Positions 33,377 through 44,378 are shown, numbered from the stretch's first letter. The stretch: DNA of 64,000 nucleotides from Cylindrotheca closterium (GCA_933822405.4 CAKOGP040002413.1:52013-116012), one strand, 5' to 3'. The notes: generated by a model from the letters alone, not told the origin. Made by a program: numbers and translations.

Positions 33377-34877
33377 ATGGTGTGGCGAAGAACAAATTAC
33401 TCAAGCATGGCTTTCGTTTGCTGTATATTTGTAGCAGCATCTTTGCATGAAGTCGATGCTTTTCAACCGCCGTTTAATAATTTGAATCAGGTATCGAATG
33501 CAAGAGGAAGATCAGATCTGGACCGTTCTCTTCTAAAATCTATCGAATACAAGTCAACAAGCGGCATTCCTATTGAAACCTCATCAACATCCATGAACCT
33601 CTTCTCAAAACGGTCAACGGCTACGTTGCCGAGAAGCACTCTCTCAGCTCGCCTATTGAAACTGAAGACCTTTCTATTCAGAATGTTAAACATCGTTCGA
33701 CCAAAAAGTACGAAACAGTGGTTGATGGCGGCTACTATTTTTCTGGCGTCTCTCTTTTCTCCACCAGCCCTGGCGGGGACCAGTGGTGGTCGCATTGGAG
33801 GCACCTATTCCCGACCCTCTCGGCCTAGCATGTCCCGCCCTGCAGCGCCCTCTCGTCCTCATCGGGGACCCTTACCTCCCAAGAAGCATTACCATTACCC
33901 CAACACCTACCCTCGGTACCGAACCTCTTCTCCCATCTATCACAGGCCACTGGGGTATTCGACCACCACCATTGTTGAATCTCCTTATATGCGAGAGATT
34001 CATCCCCGTAAAGTGCGAGCGGGGGATCTTGTCTTGTGGACCGGAGTTGGATTGGCTGTGAGCACCGGGGTCCGAAGACACTACGAGCAACAACACCACT
34101 CCCGCAGTATAGATCAAAGCCCCTTGGGTCCTGGAGCCACAGCAGCCTTTATGACTGTAGCACTCCAAGTTCCTGATCGGACTTCATCATTTTCACTGCT
34201 GAAAAACTTAGAGTCCAAGGCCATGTCCGCCAATACAGAAACTCGCCAAGGGCTCCAGCAAACAGTGTCAGAAGTCGCTTTGGAACTCTTGCGCAAGGAT
34301 TCTTCCATTGTGTCTGTTGGCACATCGATTCGACACTTTGGCTCGGTTCGAGAAGCGCAAGTTGCCTTTCAAAAGGCCTCCATTATGAACCGAAGCAAAC
34401 TGGATCGAGAATCAGGTAAGAAGAATAAAAACAACATTGACAAAGGATACGAGGAAGATGATTGCACACAAGCTGCTACATCGTGTCCTCTTTCTTGAAA
34501 GCAGAGGCTTCATCTAACCATACGGTTGTGTCCTATGTTCCACTACAGTCAGCAACGTTGGTGGATCCAAAACTATTCAACGTCAGCAGGGAGAAAACAA
34601 GAAGAATGGTGATAACTTTTTCAAGCCAATGGCCACCATGGCCGTAGTCACACTCGGTCTATGTATTGAAGGCAATTCTCTCTCGACTCGTACGCCAAAA
34701 CAATTGCGTAGTCGACAGGATGTACGAAAGGCACTGAGTCAGATTGCTTCTGATGCACAAACCGAAGACTGTCTCCTTTCCGCTGAGATTCTTTGGACCC
34801 CCGAAGACGATAGCGACTTTTTAAGCGAGACGGATATCTATGCAGATTATCCCGATTTGTATCCATTGTTGGACTAA
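33377..34877 (+). CDS. Plastid DUF1517 membrane protein
   Basis: Two exons: 33377-34415 and 34549-34877; 133-bp intron (GTAAGA donor, CTACAG acceptor), 455 residues. The N-terminus is a signal peptide ending 'VDAF' (Ala28/Phe29), the diatom plastid-import motif. A second hydrophobic segment ending 'SPPALAG' (~115-137) could be a thylakoid-type signal or anchor. Then come a 'GGRIGGTYS' glycine/Pro-rich stretch, another membrane segment ('LVLWTGVGLAV') and the conserved DUF1517 C-terminal domain, which only becomes complete after splicing ('AEILWTPEDD' near the end). In plants, DUF1517 proteins are chloroplast proteins, and one has been tied to acclimation to fluctuating light; I infer a plastid-envelope or thylakoid role. 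Confidence 0.82.
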
Positions 34878-35111
34878 ATAGCAGAAGTAGTCATAATCGA
34901 AGATATTGGGTTCAATTTTGATATAAAGGGTGTATTGACATTTCACAGTGGTACGGTAGAATCTCAACGCCGAAATAAGCAAACAGAAATACTGTGCTTC
35001 AAGCTGTGGTAGGTTCGACTCGAACCAGTCGATCAGTCGGTGAATTTGGACGACGACATGCATCTTCAAAAGTCAATCTCTTATCTTATCTTCATCAACA
35101 CTTGTAAAGAA

Positions 35112-36446
35112 ATGGTCAACCGAAAGCAGATACAAGCTATCGTTGGAGGTGTTATAGCCCTGTATCTTGCGACGTGGTTGTTCGTGATACTGTACTTTCA
35201 TGCCATTGTGTCCACAACTCATGACAGTTCCAATACCAATAACAGTCAGGACCAAGACCAAACGATAGAGCAACGAAGCCTTGGAAGGGAGAGTATAAGC
35301 AAGAAGAACAACAGTAATAATGCAGTGGAAAATCCATGGTATGGTTGGCAACCGGAAATATCGTCGTCGATGGAGTGTTCCTGGCGAGAGTGCATGAAGG
35401 AAAAGCACACTTGCAACACATGTCGAGATTCGAAATTGGACATGGCAGTGGCCGGCGATGCCTCCATCGATCCCGGCAAGGATTGGGTCCCTGATGTCAC
35501 CATGTTACATCGCATGTTCTTGGATGGTCAAGATTCCAATGGTAATCCATGGCCACCTTCCTTGGACGATGAATTGTGTGAGGATATTGGCTCGTTTGGA
35601 GGCAAGGCGGATGGAAACAAACAGTTGATAGACTTGGTACCAATCAAAGGAGCTCGTTTCGCCAAAACTCCAGGAAAAAATGATAAAGTTCTGTGTATGG
35701 TTTATACTATGGAAGAGAACCATGCCACCAACATTCGAGCCATGCGAGAAACCTGGGCCTCGGGATGTGATGGTTTCCTCGCCTTTTCTACCAAGACAGA
35801 TGCTCGTATACCGGCAATCAGTATTGAGCACGATGGGAGAGAAGAATATAACAACATGTGGCAAAAGAGTCGAAGTATGTGGAAATTTGTGGGGAAACAT
35901 TATCAGGCTGACTTTGATTGGTTCTACATTGGCGGAGAGGATTTGCTTGTAATTCCACAAAACTTGAAGAACTATTTGGGGACACATGATCCTAATAAAG
36001 GCTACTTTCTGGGGAGACGCTTCAAAGGAGGTGGTTCGGGGACATACTTTAACAGTGGAGGGGCTGGTTATGCGCTTTCACGGGCGTCCCTCCAATGCAT
36101 AATGGAACATTTTGAGGAGCCAGTATGTCGTCCAGACACACACACACCAATGGAAGATGTCATGATTGCCCAGTGTTTGGAAAAGGCCTGCAACATTTCC
36201 ATTTTCGACACGAGGGACGAACAAAAGCGGGAACGCTTTCATCCATTCGCGCCACAGCTGCACTATGTATGGCAGCATCCCAAGCCACCGAACCATGATT
36301 GGTACGAAGACTACAATAAGGAGTGGGGTATCGGATTGGGGAAAGACTGCTGTGCACCTGACTCGGTTTCCTTTCATTACATCAAGAAGCCAGCCATGGT
36401 TCGGCATCTCTTTCATTACCTTCATAACTGTAATCGAAATATATAA
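35112..36446 (+). CDS. GT31/fringe-like (core 1 galactosyltransferase-type) glycosyltransferase
   Basis: A 444-residue type II membrane protein from ATG 35112 (an in-frame ATG at 35058 would add 18 residues). The membrane anchor is at ~8-30, followed by a polar stem and a lumenal catalytic domain: 'VLCMVYTMEENH...IRAMRETWASGCDG', 'FYIGGEDLLVI', 'YFLGRRFKGG', 'YFNSGGAGYALSRASL' and 'MEDVMIAQCLE'. This is the layout of fringe and C1GALT enzymes that transfer sugars in the Golgi. The usual metal-binding Asp-x-Asp is replaced here by Gly-Gly-Glu-Asp (~274-277), so activity or metal use may differ. Sugar donor and acceptor cannot be told. Confidence 0.75.
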   Translation: MVNRKQIQAIVGGVIALYLATWLFVILYFHAIVSTTHDSSNTNNSQDQDQTIEQRSLGRESISKKNNSNNAVENPWYGWQPEISSSMECSWRECMKEKHTCNTCRDSKLDMAVAGDASIDPGKDWVPDVTMLHRMFLDGQDSNGNPWPPSLDDELCEDIGSFGGKADGNKQLIDLVPIKGARFAKTPGKNDKVLCMVYTMEENHATNIRAMRETWASGCDGFLAFSTKTDARIPAISIEHDGREEYNNMWQKSRSMWKFVGKHYQADFDWFYIGGEDLLVIPQNLKNYLGTHDPNKGYFLGRRFKGGGSGTYFNSGGAGYALSRASLQCIMEHFEEPVCRPDTHTPMEDVMIAQCLEKACNISIFDTRDEQKRERFHPFAPQLHYVWQHPKPPNHDWYEDYNKEWGIGLGKDCCAPDSVSFHYIKKPAMVRHLFHYLHNCNRNI

Positions 36447-36572
36447 AGTGATACATATTTACACAGGAATCATCATGAATCTCTAGCAATACTGTAAACA
36501 GGATACAGGTGCCGGTAGCAAATTCAAGACAAAAAAGGGTCGAGAGTCGAGAGAGTCGAATGCTACCACATC

Positions 36573-38234
36573 ATGGGCAAACTATTGTTCCTTGGGGATT
36601 GCATAGATTTCACCATTACTTCCAATATTTCTCTCACTGGAATGGTTCTTTCATTAATCTTTCAAGCGACCCTCGCGTTTTGGGGTTCAATTTCAGTGTA
36701 CTTGTTGTATCGATATGTCAAGTGGTGGTTCTCCCCACTTTGGCAACAAGGCATTCCCGGTCCTGGAAGACGGGGCTTTTGGTTGGGAGAGTTCGGTCGT
36801 ATCCGAAAAGAACCCTTTATGCAACCACACTTTGGATGGATCAACACCATTGGTAGTTGGGATGAGCCAATGATACACTACTCCATCATGTTTGGTCGGC
36901 ATTCATTGATCATTCTCGATCGTAATATTATTCGAGAAATTCTCATTGCTCCCTATGGGAAAACGCCGCTCAAATACCACAAGATTGTTGGAAATGTCAG
37001 TAATATACTTGGATGGGGACTGGTCACCGCCGAAGGCGAACAATGGATGCGACATCGACAAATCATTCAACCTGCCTTCTTCACACAAGCATTGAAGGAT
37101 GCTTTGAGCACACACGTGCCCAGCATGACAGCCGAGTTTATTGAGCAATGGAAAAAGGCTCCACAGGGGCGAGAGATTGACATTGCTTCGCACATTGCAT
37201 CTCTCACCTTGGATATCATTGGTCGGGTCGCCTTTTCCCACGAATTTCGAGCATTGGACAGCATCGAAGAGTGGGCGGAAGACCCGCAAGGCGAGAACAA
37301 TCTTGGAGAGAGTAAGGATCGCTTCGTCCAAGCAATGGCGACTGTACTCAAACCAAACTTTGTGACAATTATCTCCATTCTGCTCGGCACTCCAGCTCTC
37401 GGAAAATATTTCAACCCAAGTGTGCGCCAGGGTCGTCGCGCAATGGACCAAGAAGTCGATAAGATTATTCGTAATGCAAAAGATCAACTAGAGAAATCCA
37501 GTGAAAATGGACACAAGGAGAAAAAAGGTGACAAGTCTCTTTTGACACTGCTATTGGAAGCCACCAAGAGAGATTCGAAATTATCTCTGAACAATACGGA
37601 ACTTAATGACGAAGTCAAGACCTTTATCTTTGCAGGTCACGAAACAACAGCGACGTGGTGCAAGATGGCCATATATGCACTAATACAGCATCCAGAATTC
37701 CAGGAGAAAGTGTACCAAGACATTGCTAAACATGCGCCGTCTTCACAACTATTATTGGATTTGGAAGTAGTCGACAAGATGGAATACTTTAATGCGTTCA
37801 TGCAAGAAGTGCTGCGGATGTATCCACCAGTCGGTGCCATTGCTCGATACTCGGATGAGACGATTACTCTTGCTGGGAAAGAAATTCCACCCAACACTCG
37901 AATGATCCTATCCACCTATGTGCTCGGACGCCACCCGAAGTACTGGGACGACCCAAATGATTTCAAGCCTGAACGATGGCTGGATAAGTCCGAGGAGTTT
38001 TCTGCCAGAATCCGCTTTGCCTTTTTCCCTTTCTCTGCTGGTGGTCGCAACTGCATTGGACAACGATTTGCAACAATGGAAGCAAAGCTTATCATGGCCG
38101 AGTTGATTCGTTCGTTTGTCTTCAACCTAGCACCATCACTGAAAGGCACCAAATTTGAGCTCTCGAATCTCATTGTCATGAGACCCAAGCCGGATCTGAA
38201 AGTGGTGATCAAATCTCGCGACAAGGTGCGATAG
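36573..38234 (+). CDS. Cytochrome P450 monooxygenase
   Basis: A 553-residue single-exon protein. N-terminal hydrophobic anchor (~22-48) followed by a Pro-rich 'GIPGPGRRG' hinge, typical of ER-bound P450s. The I-helix oxygen-binding 'AGHETTA' is at ~354, the ExxR 'EVLR' at ~412, 'PERW' follows, and the heme-binding loop 'PFSAGGRNCIG' has its Cys ligand at ~494. The pattern suits the CYP3/CYP4/CYP97 group of clans. Substrate unknown; fatty acids, sterols or carotenoids are possible. All key residues are present. Confidence 0.92.
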   Translation: MGKLLFLGDCIDFTITSNISLTGMVLSLIFQATLAFWGSISVYLLYRYVKWWFSPLWQQGIPGPGRRGFWLGEFGRIRKEPFMQPHFGWINTIGSWDEPMIHYSIMFGRHSLIILDRNIIREILIAPYGKTPLKYHKIVGNVSNILGWGLVTAEGEQWMRHRQIIQPAFFTQALKDALSTHVPSMTAEFIEQWKKAPQGREIDIASHIASLTLDIIGRVAFSHEFRALDSIEEWAEDPQGENNLGESKDRFVQAMATVLKPNFVTIISILLGTPALGKYFNPSVRQGRRAMDQEVDKIIRNAKDQLEKSSENGHKEKKGDKSLLTLLLEATKRDSKLSLNNTELNDEVKTFIFAGHETTATWCKMAIYALIQHPEFQEKVYQDIAKHAPSSQLLLDLEVVDKMEYFNAFMQEVLRMYPPVGAIARYSDETITLAGKEIPPNTRMILSTYVLGRHPKYWDDPNDFKPERWLDKSEEFSARIRFAFFPFSAGGRNCIGQRFATMEAKLIMAELIRSFVFNLAPSLKGTKFELSNLIVMRPKPDLKVVIKSRDKVR

Positions 38235-38769
38235 TTTTGGCCTCCAACAATCGAAGAGTGTCCAGGGTGTTTCTTTTTGAATACAGAATGACACACGCCT
38301 TCAAGGAGGTGGACACACTCATAGATGAATGTATTTCTTTTCTTGAATGCATGCAGTGCGTTCGTTGACAAGATCTTTCCATATCACATTGGTCGATCGT
38401 TGAAATCCCTCGACTTCCCCCCTCGACAAGGCGCTTTCAACAGTCGTGAGAAATCCACAAAGTCCTAGACGAGAGTAGACACGAAACTGTCTCTTTGGTT
38501 ACCTTCATTGAATGCGATTTGTTTCACTTACTTACTTCAACTACCATTGTAGCGATTGACCAGTACGATCAACTTTTGTGACGGGGAGAAAAGAAAAAGG
38601 GACGGGTCGTCCCCGCAAATTTCAGTAATGCTTTTGATTGATTGATTCATTCAAACCAGTGAAACTGTTGCATTCTCACACTCGTACTTCATGACCAAGG
38701 GCGCATTCATTCACCGTCCTCGTACTCTCCAACCATAGAATACAATAGAAAAGATCAAACTTGTTTCCC
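38235..38769. other. Spacer, no gene seen
   Basis: A 535-bp stretch between two same-strand genes: 3' end of the P450 and promoter of the next gene. No clear element. Confidence 0.45.
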
Positions 38770-40440
38770 ATGAAGCTAAAAGTCTCGATGAATCCTTGCA
38801 GCGGACAGCGAATATTTCGTCTGTTGGTTTTGGTCGTCATTGTTGCTGTGGGTTTGACACTGCAAGGAACCAGCATTGCACGAGTGCAGAGCGATTTGAA
38901 GCTCTCGCTTTTGGATACAGTTGCAATGGTGAAGGAAAATATCCCGTCTGTTCTTGCAGAAGGTTCAGAGGAGGGACGTTCCCTAAGGGCAGTGACTAGC
39001 AGCCCAACAACATCCCGTGCGCCCTCACCTCAGCGCAATTGGACAAAGCCTCCGAAAGATCATTCGGAATATACAAGGAATGTGGAGAGGCTACATCGGG
39101 CGGTAAATGCCTCACTAGAGGTTTCTTCAACGCCTCCCACACCAAGTCCTGAAGAAGAAAAGAAGGCAAAAGAAGCTCACATAGCTTTGCGAGAACAGCA
39201 ACTAGTCGAGGCACGAGAGAGAGCTTATCAAAAGTATGGTGCACCAATTGAAACTCCCTATTTCAACGCTTCGGTCCCCTTTGAACACTTTTCGCATATC
39301 AAATATTATGGTTTTGCGGGTCTAGGTCATAGATTGGCGAGGCAAGCTGTAGCTATGTACTTGGCTAGACGAATGGGATTTGCCTGTCGAGGGTACTGGT
39401 CACGGACCATCTATAGCAACAAAACGACAGATTTGTTTACTGAAATGTTTGAACCGTACACCCGAGACGATTTCAAGTATGTCAACTCGACCGGAAAGCA
39501 TGTTGGATACTCCAATGAAGTAGATGGTGCCATGGGTATGGTTTCTAGCAACAGTGAGGGGCAAGAAGGACCGCCATGTACGTGTACCAATGACGAGGTA
39601 CAAGTACACTATGATTTCTACATGTCACTGCGAAATAAATACCGTCGACGGGACCGAATCCAAGCCTTTATGGAAGAGAACAAGTTTGCCGAGCACATTG
39701 TTTTTGGAATTCACATTCGTGCTGGGAATGGAGAAACGGGCGACTTCACAAACAAGGACAGACCGATCAATTTCGATCCAAAGGTATTTGTCCTAACAGT
39801 CTTGAAGAAGATAGTGGAGACATGGCCACCAGACAGCCTATCCAAGCCACCCATGATCTTCCTGGCAACGGATGATCCAAAGTATCGAATGCTGATTCTT
39901 GATCAACTTGAGGAGCTCGGACTATCCTGGCCCGTTGCCCTTTTGGAACAGGAGTTCATGGAGTCTGGTGTTTTACTCGGGGCAAATAGGGATAGTGATG
40001 TGGATCAGTGGCACTTCATGTTCCAAGATATGGTGATCCTCAGCTACGCGGACGTGGTACTGGCAATCAAATATTCCTCATTCACTCAATCACTTCCAGC
40101 ATCGATAGTCATGGGTCGCCCACTTGCGGAGAGGACGATAAAGGATTCCTTTTGTGAGTTTATAGATGTCACCAAAGAAGAGGGGTCACCTGTAACTGTA
40201 TTTGCCAATGAAACAGCTCCGATATTTGAAGTTCACTGCTATGATCAAGTAATGAGGTGGTGCTGTTGGAATCCAAACAAAACACACAAGAAAGCATTGA
40301 AGTTTACTACTTTGGAATATCAGACGCAATTTCCCAACATGACAGTCTACAACTTTGCGAAAAATGAATATTTGAGCTTTGAAACAGCGCTTGGACAGAC
40401 ACTAGGAAAGAGGAAGCTTTCGTATGTCAAGGTTTTATGA
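38770..40440 (+). CDS. Type II membrane protein, fucosyltransferase-like glycosyltransferase
   Basis: A 556-residue protein; start moved to ATG 38770. An N-terminal membrane anchor (~17-42) precedes a Pro/Ser stem and a ~400-residue lumenal domain. It shows 'GFAGLGHRLARQA' near the start, then 'FGIHIRAGNGETGDF' (~313), 'IFLATDDPKY' and 'SYADVVLAIKYSSFTQSLPAS'. The His-x-Arg-x-Gly-x-Gly-Glu pattern recalls the GDP-fucose-binding loop of GT23-type alpha-1,6-fucosyltransferases (FUT8, NodZ). Family placement is by eye and moderate. It would act in the Golgi, like the GT31-like gene 2.3 kb upstream. Confidence 0.55.
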   Translation: MKLKVSMNPCSGQRIFRLLVLVVIVAVGLTLQGTSIARVQSDLKLSLLDTVAMVKENIPSVLAEGSEEGRSLRAVTSSPTTSRAPSPQRNWTKPPKDHSEYTRNVERLHRAVNASLEVSSTPPTPSPEEEKKAKEAHIALREQQLVEARERAYQKYGAPIETPYFNASVPFEHFSHIKYYGFAGLGHRLARQAVAMYLARRMGFACRGYWSRTIYSNKTTDLFTEMFEPYTRDDFKYVNSTGKHVGYSNEVDGAMGMVSSNSEGQEGPPCTCTNDEVQVHYDFYMSLRNKYRRRDRIQAFMEENKFAEHIVFGIHIRAGNGETGDFTNKDRPINFDPKVFVLTVLKKIVETWPPDSLSKPPMIFLATDDPKYRMLILDQLEELGLSWPVALLEQEFMESGVLLGANRDSDVDQWHFMFQDMVILSYADVVLAIKYSSFTQSLPASIVMGRPLAERTIKDSFCEFIDVTKEEGSPVTVFANETAPIFEVHCYDQVMRWCCWNPNKTHKKALKFTTLEYQTQFPNMTVYNFAKNEYLSFETALGQTLGKRKLSYVKVL

Positions 40441-40538
40441 GAGAAGATGACTCCCAACCGACTTCTTAGACTGCTTCAAATTTTTGAAATCGAATTCGAA
40501 CAGCGGCATTGCGCATCGTTGCATTGGAACGCGTCACC

Positions 40539-41927
40539 ATGTCAACGAAGACACCAACCAATGCCAGCACCAACAAGGGCCCCAAGAAACCAACCAAGTC
40601 GTCGCGCAAACGAAAGAAGCAGAACGAAAGCGGAGATGAAGTAGCAACAGAAACTGAAGAAGTCGTCAAACTTTATAAATCACCAAGATTCAATGGATAT
40701 CTTACCATTTCTCTTGCAAGCATTATCAATTATCATTCGGCCGAGGGTTCAACTGATCCAATAGAAGTCAGATTGGTCCCTGCTTCTGATCTGCAGCAAG
40801 CCTATGCGAAGACTGTCAGTCTAGTGTCAGCTATCATAACAGGAGTCTTGGTTGTGATCCACATTGATCGCTGGTTTCTTCGTTCGTTCTGGATCAAGTT
40901 CTTTGGGCCATCCAAACGCTACTTTGAGTTGGGAATCATCCTCTTTCTCCTCCTTTGGTGGTTTCTGGCTGTAATTATTCAAACAAGTTTCCGCGGAATC
41001 GCTGGCGATGGAAAGGCACAATACAACCTTTACTACTCAACGTGGGTGTGCCTGCTTACTACTGTTGGGATATTAGAACGCAAGATGGTGGATTTCGATT
41101 TGCCGACAATCAGAAGCTTTGTCACCAGTTGGCCATATCGGGCTCCTGGCTGGATTTCCATCTTTTTCTTTAGCTTTTTCACCATGTTCTGGTATGTCGA
41201 TTTGTTTGCAAACACTTTCAACCAACGCGACACACTGCCGGACAACCTGCGATTGTATTGGGAAGATATTCCCAAATCGCAATACCTATGGTTGCTTTTT
41301 ATTTCGTCGTTTACGCTGTTGCCTTGTGCGATCTTTGTGTTTTTGGAGATCGTAAGAGAGTCTTCCGAGGATGTGAAAGGTTCGCTCGAGACAATCGCAG
41401 AAGGCTTTTTCTTGGCGCTGTTGACATGTGGTTGGATACCGAGTGTGATTATTGTTACAACACCAGGAGGCTTTGCATCTCAGCTTGGTAATGCCTACTT
41501 TTGGACATGGGGCACCACAATCTGTGTCCTTGATACATTCTTGTGGTTCATTCACGACTCCAGGGGAAATGTACAACGAGCCCTGATGGAAAAGGAGAAG
41601 GAATACAAACAGCACCAAGAGAAGGTTTTGAAAGAGTCACAGCAGAAGCATGTCGAAGTTGTCGACCCCGATATCACATCGGCTTCAGATGAACCTCTGC
41701 AATCAGAGTTTGATGATTCATCAGACGAGCACGTTCCAAAGAAGACGAAGGGTAGAATTTTCTTTGCAGAGAGTGATGCTGAAGACGACGATGTAGAAAG
41801 GATGCCTATCGAGAGAGAAGACGACGGGAATGGGAATATTGACAGCGATAGTGTTGAGCATGAACGGAGACTACAAGAAGCCAATAGAAAGGCATATTTC
41901 AATTCATTGGATGATATTCTGGAGTGA
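40539..41927 (+). CDS. Multi-span membrane protein of unknown function
   Basis: A 462-residue protein. The ATG at 40539 replaces a TTG ten codons upstream. It starts with a basic Lys-rich tail (~1-30), has about seven hydrophobic segments between ~95 and ~355, and ends in a ~100-residue charged, partly coiled-coil tail ('LMEKEKEYKQHQEKVLKE') with acidic clusters. 'DDSSDEHVPKKTKGRIFFAESDAEDDD' is shortened here: the acidic block lies at ~395-430. I do not recognise the family. It is only 98 bp from the preceding gene on the same strand. Confidence 0.65.
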   Translation: MSTKTPTNASTNKGPKKPTKSSRKRKKQNESGDEVATETEEVVKLYKSPRFNGYLTISLASIINYHSAEGSTDPIEVRLVPASDLQQAYAKTVSLVSAIITGVLVVIHIDRWFLRSFWIKFFGPSKRYFELGIILFLLLWWFLAVIIQTSFRGIAGDGKAQYNLYYSTWVCLLTTVGILERKMVDFDLPTIRSFVTSWPYRAPGWISIFFFSFFTMFWYVDLFANTFNQRDTLPDNLRLYWEDIPKSQYLWLLFISSFTLLPCAIFVFLEIVRESSEDVKGSLETIAEGFFLALLTCGWIPSVIIVTTPGGFASQLGNAYFWTWGTTICVLDTFLWFIHDSRGNVQRALMEKEKEYKQHQEKVLKESQQKHVEVVDPDITSASDEPLQSEFDDSSDEHVPKKTKGRIFFAESDAEDDDVERMPIEREDDGNGNIDSDSVEHERRLQEANRKAYFNSLDDILE

Positions 41928-42008
41928 TGGACAGTGTCACAATAGAGTAGAAAGTAGGTGAAAAAAAAAACTACTATGCATCGTCTGTTCCAATGCGATG
42001 TACCTATT

Positions 42009-43189
42009 CTAATTGGCAATGGCAATGTTCGAAGGATCTGAAAACTCGGTTTCCTTCCTAAAACCATTTGGGCGGATGCGGAACTGGTATCCTGCTTTGT
42101 TCGTCAAATTTTTCTTCTTCACTTGAGTACCCTGTAGGTTGGCTGCGATAGTCTTCCATTGTGCCCTTTTTTTCATGCATTTGATCATTTGTAGTTCATA
42201 GCCGGTTGCATACTCGACAGGGTTCCAATTGACAATCATTGCTTCTGATTCTTCCGCAGGCTTAAACCACGGGGCATCCATTTTGTCAGGTTCGTATCGT
42301 TGCCTTCTCGTATCCTCATGATTTTCTTCGATCATCAAAGGCTTCTCTTTTTTCTTTGGTGGTCTTTGTGGTGGAGGAGGTTGGGGTGTCGTTTTCAAGC
42401 CCTTCATTAGAATCTTAGGAAATGGACTCTTGACTCCGTTAGCAATGACTGGTTCGGATGGCAGCGACCATGGTTCATTAGCATGATCGGTAACTGGTCG
42501 AACACGGAACTGATATCCCCACTTGCACGTCAAGTTTCGCTTCCGAACTTGGTTGCTGTGCAAATCCTCTGAGATGGTGATCCAAGGCTGTCCTCCTCTG
42601 TTTTGGCGGAATTGTAACTCAAATGCATAGATATCTTCTTCAATAGCTTCCCACTCGATCATCAACGTCTCCTTCTCTTTTAATCTGTTCACCACCGGTG
42701 GGGCCATACTGAATTCTCGATCCTCCTTGACAGGCAATGGTTGGAACGGTTCCTTGTGACTAATCCACCCTGACAGTGTGTCATCCTTGTAGATTGCAGC
42801 TACCCTGAAGAAGTATTCTTTTTTCTACGTGAATGAAAAATAAATGAGTTTAGCTTTTCTTGTCCGTCACAGTGTATTCCTTCCCGCCAGCACCATATAT
42901 CACTTACGCAATCCAATTGTGTCTTCCTGATTTCTGTGAGAGTCAGACTACAAAATAGAAAAGGTGCATCAGTAAAACTGTCCAAGTTCTTTCATGATTC
43001 ATCAGACATGGTAGTGGCATCTTACTCATCAGCAAGCATTTCCCATTGGTTCTCAATATTCGTTCTGTATTCCAGCAAATAGAATGCAACATCTTGTATC
43101 GGGGGCCAAGAAATGGTCAACGTGGTGGATCGAGCGTCAATCAGAACGATCTGATCTCTCGCCATACTAAAAGTCGCTGCCGTGGTCAT
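42009..43189 (-). CDS. Three-domain fibronectin type III (FN3) protein
   Basis: Three exons: 43189-43026, 42947-42908 (only 40 bp) and 42824-42009, giving 339 residues in a continuous frame. Splice sites are GTAAGA/TTGTAG and GTAAGT/CACGTAG. The first FN3 domain is assembled across all three exons ('LTISWPPIQDVAFYLLEYR', then 'KKEYFFRVAAIYKD'). Two more follow, each with 'W..I...AFELQ/YELQ' and a closing 'GYQFRVRP' or 'GYQFRIRP'. No signal peptide is visible, so it may be intracellular, as many protist FN3 proteins are. It is divergent from the pyroglutamyl peptidase gene (309 bp between starts). Confidence 0.78.
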
Positions 43190-43498
43190 TTCTGCAGGTT
43201 CAAATCCAGGAGATTGAACTTTAAATCAATGACAAGAGAGAGCGGGTGGGATGAAACGCAATCGAACTTGTGTGGAATCAGTATGGCGTCGCGTTGCAGT
43301 CGATCCCGGTCTTCGATGACTTCAGGATTACCATGTGCCGCTATCACATCCGCAACCGAAGTATTGGGCGAAGTATTTTGACCGTGCGGTCCAGACCCAA
43401 TCAATCGATCGGACCAGTCGTTCTTTGATTTTGATGGGACTGAAAATCGCAGGACAACAAACAACAAACTTGACCCACCACCACTACTACTGTGCATC
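43190..43498. promoter_or_regulatory. Divergent spacer between FN3 and pyroglutamyl peptidase genes
   Basis: A 309-bp head-to-head spacer; probably carries both promoters. No single element can be named. Confidence 0.3.
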
Positions 43499-44164
43499 AT
43501 GTCCGAGATTGTGGAAAATAAAGAGGAGGTGATAGATATTTCTTTTGTTGTCACAGGATTCGGTCCTTTTCGTGGTATTCCAAAGAATCCTTCGACTGTA
43601 CTGGTGCAAGAATTACAGTCCTATTTAGAGAGTCATGATGAAGCCGAGTTGGCAACAAGAATACGCCAGTGTTTGATCTTAGAGACTTCTGCCCAAGATG
43701 TTCAGTCCAAAATAGATGAGATTTCGTTGCAACCAAGTGATTCCAAGGTTACAGTGTTTCTTCATCTGGGTGTGAATTACAAAGGCACTGGCTTTCAATT
43801 GGAGAAATGCGCTTGGAATGATGCAACTTTCAGAATACCCGACGAACAAGGTTTCCAACCAAGGAACAAAACCATCTTAGACGACACACCGTTGTCCGAG
43901 CGCTGTGATACACAAATCGACATTGAGAGACTGACTCAGAATCAGACAGAAATCCATTCCAACATCGAATCAAAGTGTAGCACTGACCCTGGACGCTTCG
44001 TCTGCAATTATCTCTACTTCTACAGCATGAATAAATTACAATCGACATCAAGGGTATGCATGTTTTTGCATGTACCACCTTTTGCTGTGGTTGAGAAAGA
44101 CGCACAACTTGCCTACGTGTCTAGTCTTATGAAAAAGATGTTCGATTTGTACACCACAAAATAA
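43499..44164 (+). CDS. Pyroglutamyl-peptidase I (family C15 cysteine peptidase)
   Basis: A 221-residue single-exon protein of the usual size. It shows 'VTGFGPFRG' at the start, 'FLHLGVN', 'EKCAWNDATFRIPDEQ' with the catalytic Glu region, the nucleophile in 'GRFVCNYLYF' (Cys169), and the catalytic His in 'FLHVPP' (His191). The enzyme removes N-terminal pyroglutamate from peptides in the cytosol. All three catalytic residues appear present, so it should be active. Confidence 0.92.
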   Translation: MSEIVENKEEVIDISFVVTGFGPFRGIPKNPSTVLVQELQSYLESHDEAELATRIRQCLILETSAQDVQSKIDEISLQPSDSKVTVFLHLGVNYKGTGFQLEKCAWNDATFRIPDEQGFQPRNKTILDDTPLSERCDTQIDIERLTQNQTEIHSNIESKCSTDPGRFVCNYLYFYSMNKLQSTSRVCMFLHVPPFAVVEKDAQLAYVSSLMKKMFDLYTTK

Positions 44165-44378
44165 TCATCGTAGCTGGAAGGGTAGCAGAAACTCAAGTAC
44201 TTTGCAACTAGCCTTAGCCCCGGTAGCCATAAAGCTATTCTCAGCAGCCGCCTTGCCCTGCATGTCGTACGGTATTTCAATGGCGTCAATCCATCCAATT
44301 ACGCAAGAAAAAGAACTTCAAGTTCTGCCAAACAAATTCCAAATAAACTCCTTTTAATTGACAATTTGTAAAACCTGC

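Noticed and set aside
34990..35030. T-loop-like GGTTCGACTCGAACC, possible tRNA
   Set aside because: It is simply a short inverted repeat; no acceptor or anticodon arm of a tRNA can be folded around it.
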